From Bacillota bacterium (GTDB lineage: Bacteria; Bacillota; Clostridia; Clostridiales; Clostridiaceae), in the NCBI GenBank assembly GCA_021779235.1, contig JAJYBA010000086.1, forward strand, positions 1 through 6,779: a stretch of 6,779 nt of DNA, written 5' to 3'. The position numbers and the translations under genes are program-made. Position 1 is the first letter of the stretch. Each line of letters starts with the position of its first letter. The notes under the pieces are model-generated. The model saw nothing but the letters and a program-made list of their open reading frames with translations. It was not told the origin of the DNA and searched no databases. Below, piece by piece: positions 6,504-6,779 of the stretch.

Positions 6504-6526
6504 AATATAACAAGGAAGGTGATTTT

Positions 6527-6779
6527 ATGTCAAGAAAAGTATTTGAAGCGAATCTTGAGGAGCTTCATAATGATTTACTTAGGATGGGGAGCGTTGTAGA
6601 AAAGCAAATTCATGACTGCATCGATGCTTTAGTTACTCAAAACACTGAAAAAGCTGAAAAAATAATGAGGAATGATGACGTAGTTGATAATTTAGAATCA
6701 GAAATAGAGGACAAAGCAATAAAATTAATTGCCATGCAACAGCCTTTAGCAACAGATTTAAGAAACATTTTCACCACAA
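6527..6779 (+). CDS. phoU: PhoU, phosphate signalling regulator (partial, cut by window end)
   Basis: The N-terminal 84 residues of PhoU are present, beginning MSRKVFEANLEELHNDLLRM and ending in RNIFTT at the window edge. PhoU is a cytoplasmic bundle of alpha-helices with two similar repeats. It is believed to link the state of the Pst transporter to PhoR, keeping the kinase quiet when phosphate is plentiful. The first repeat shows the family pattern VVDNLESEIEDKAIKLIAMQQPLATDLRNI (about 52-81), including the E/D-rich metal-binding helix and the IAMQQPLATDLR segment. The ATG has a strong AAGGAAGGTGA ribosome binding site (6512-6522), 4 nt upstream. The gap from pstB is only 23 nt, so it belongs to the same operon. 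A full protein is about 215-220 residues, so most of the gene lies outside the window. Confidence 0.93.
   Translation, partial: MSRKVFEANLEELHNDLLRMGSVVEKQIHDCIDALVTQNTEKAEKIMRNDDVVDNLESEIEDKAIKLIAMQQPLATDLRNIFTT

Overview
The window carries a phosphate-starvation (Pho) locus from an AT-rich Firmicute, most likely a Clostridium-type organism. The grounds are strong GGAGG-type ribosome binding sites, heavy use of AT-rich codons (AAA, ATA, TTA), a Gram-positive lipoprotein signal on PstS, and PhoP-type TTAACA/TTAACT operator repeats. The species cannot be named from the sequence alone. All genes lie on the + strand in the order phoP - phoR - pstS - pstC - pstA - pstB - phoU, with phoU running off the right edge.

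Region by region: 1-192 is a non-coding structured repeat whose left end is cut by the window edge. 256-2657 holds the two-component pair phoP and phoR, 2 nt apart and closed by a strong intrinsic terminator (2686-2735). 2751-2812 is the pstS control region, with five phased PhoP-box hexamers followed by a TATAAT -10 box. pstS (2873-3775) encodes the phosphate-binding lipoprotein. The 164-nt gap after it holds a terminator-like hairpin (3784-3812) and a second structured repeat (3844-3915) that shares its arm sequence with the one upstream of phoP. pstC, pstA, pstB and phoU follow with short or overlapping junctions, as one translationally coupled block.

How the genes work together: PstS captures phosphate outside the membrane, PstC and PstA form the channel, and PstB hydrolyses ATP. 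PhoU is thought to link transporter state to the PhoR kinase, and PhoR phosphorylates PhoP. Phospho-PhoP would then bind the box array and switch on pstS and the genes behind it. The hairpin after pstS probably lets PstS be made in excess over the membrane and ATPase subunits.

The protein genes are ordinary members of well-known families. The least explained part is the pair of related inverted-repeat elements (1-192 and 3844-3915). They share a 21-nt arm that matches at 20 positions in inverted orientation, and the first contains an internal tandem duplication. They may be a small non-autonomous mobile repeat family or a structured RNA leader used by this regulon.
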